Positions 6,646-6,946 of a DNA stretch of 6,946 bases are shown in pieces. Source of the DNA: an uncultured Clostridia bacterium (lineage in GTDB: Bacteria > Bacillota > Clostridia > Lachnospirales > CAG-274); assembly GCA_946630405.1 (NCBI GenBank), contig CAMOYW010000046.1, positions 1-6,946 on the forward strand, given 5' to 3'. Both the position numbers and the translations under genes were made by a program. Positions within the stretch are counted from its first letter, which is position 1. Each line of letters starts with the position of its first letter. Under the pieces are notes generated by a model. It saw only the letters and a list, made by a program, of their open reading frames with translations. It was not told where the DNA came from and did not search any database.

Positions 6646-6946
6646 TGTTCTCCCCCTGTATTAAAGGTATGTGCATGACACATAAATTAATGATAGAGCC
6701 AAAAGACTCATCAATTACTTATACACAATGCATTATAGCAAAAAACACATATTTTTGCAAGATTTTTGTAAAAAATCCAATTGGTATTTATGTATAGTTT
6801 CTTTATCTAAAATTTATACAATATACACAAAATAATTTTCAGCTTTAAAAAATTTAATTTGATTTTCTTAATTATATCATATATAATGATATTAAGGAAA
6901 CACTGATTTAATTAATCATTCGCATATTTGGCTACTGTTACCGCAT
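6646..6946 (-). other. Mirror copy of the AT-rich leader and upstream end
   Basis: This repeats 1-301 on the minus strand: ribosome site, leader hairpins (6668-6713), candidate operator (6738-6758) within the promoter at 6732-6760, and the possible ten-codon gene tail at 6912-6944. It contains nothing that the left end lacks. Confidence 0.8.

Larger units (their letters stand above)
3474..6946 (-). repeat. Right arm of a full-length perfect inverted repeat
   Basis: This is the mirror copy of 1-3473 on the opposite strand. Every gene and signal described for the left arm recurs here at 6947 minus its coordinate. There is no independent information in it: no substitutions, indels or extra bases separate the two arms, so it should not be counted as a second locus or as a recent gene duplication without read-level support. 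Confidence 0.97.

Noticed and set aside
1..6946. Natural inverted operon duplication, or a replicated hairpin telomere of a linear replicon
   Set aside because: A hairpin end or a duplication would not normally place the axis in the middle of a coding sequence, and silent sites would be expected to differ in an older duplication. No telomere-resolution or replication genes are present. A fold-back artefact explains everything, including the exact match of arm ends to window ends.

Overview
The whole window is one perfect inverted repeat. Bases 1-3473 are the exact reverse complement of bases 3474-6946, with no spacer and no mismatch at any point I compared, and the arms run to the very first and last base. 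The window therefore holds only about 3.5 kb of unique sequence, read outward-in from both ends, and each gene appears twice with mirrored coordinates (x maps to 6947-x). The fold point, between 3473 and 3474, cuts through a coding sequence. The simplest reading is a fold-back (palindromic) contig or chimeric molecule, not a natural chromosome arrangement. Gene content should be counted once.

The unique arm reads left to right as follows. First come a possible last ten codons of an upstream gene and an AT-rich leader with a strong sigma-A-type promoter (187-215). A two-gene operon follows. Its first gene encodes a 426-residue cytoplasmic coiled-coil protein anchored by a single C-terminal membrane helix (302-1582, GTG start). 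Its second gene encodes a 518-residue sodium:solute symporter of the PutP-like SSS family (1582-3138). The stop and start codons of the two share one base (TGATG), so translation is probably coupled. An intrinsic terminator (3156-3187) closes the operon. After it, a new promoter and a near-perfect Shine-Dalgarno site drive a secreted protein whose mature part opens directly with a dockerin-type calcium-binding loop. Only its first 56 or so codons are present before the fold.

The organism looks like a low-to-moderate GC anaerobic Gram-positive bacterium, probably a gut Clostridia member of the Ruminococcus/Oscillospiraceae type. The evidence is the AT-rich intergenic DNA, the consensus TTGNNN-17-TATAAT promoters with TG extensions, the AAGGAGGT ribosome site, and a dockerin module behind a short Gram-positive signal peptide. 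This is inference and no taxon-specific marker is present.

Functionally, the operon pairs a predicted Na+-coupled uptake carrier with a membrane-anchored coiled-coil partner of unknown role. The dockerin gene is a separate transcription unit and may belong to a cellulosome-like or other cohesin-based surface system. I saw no mobile elements, CRISPR arrays, tRNA or rRNA genes.
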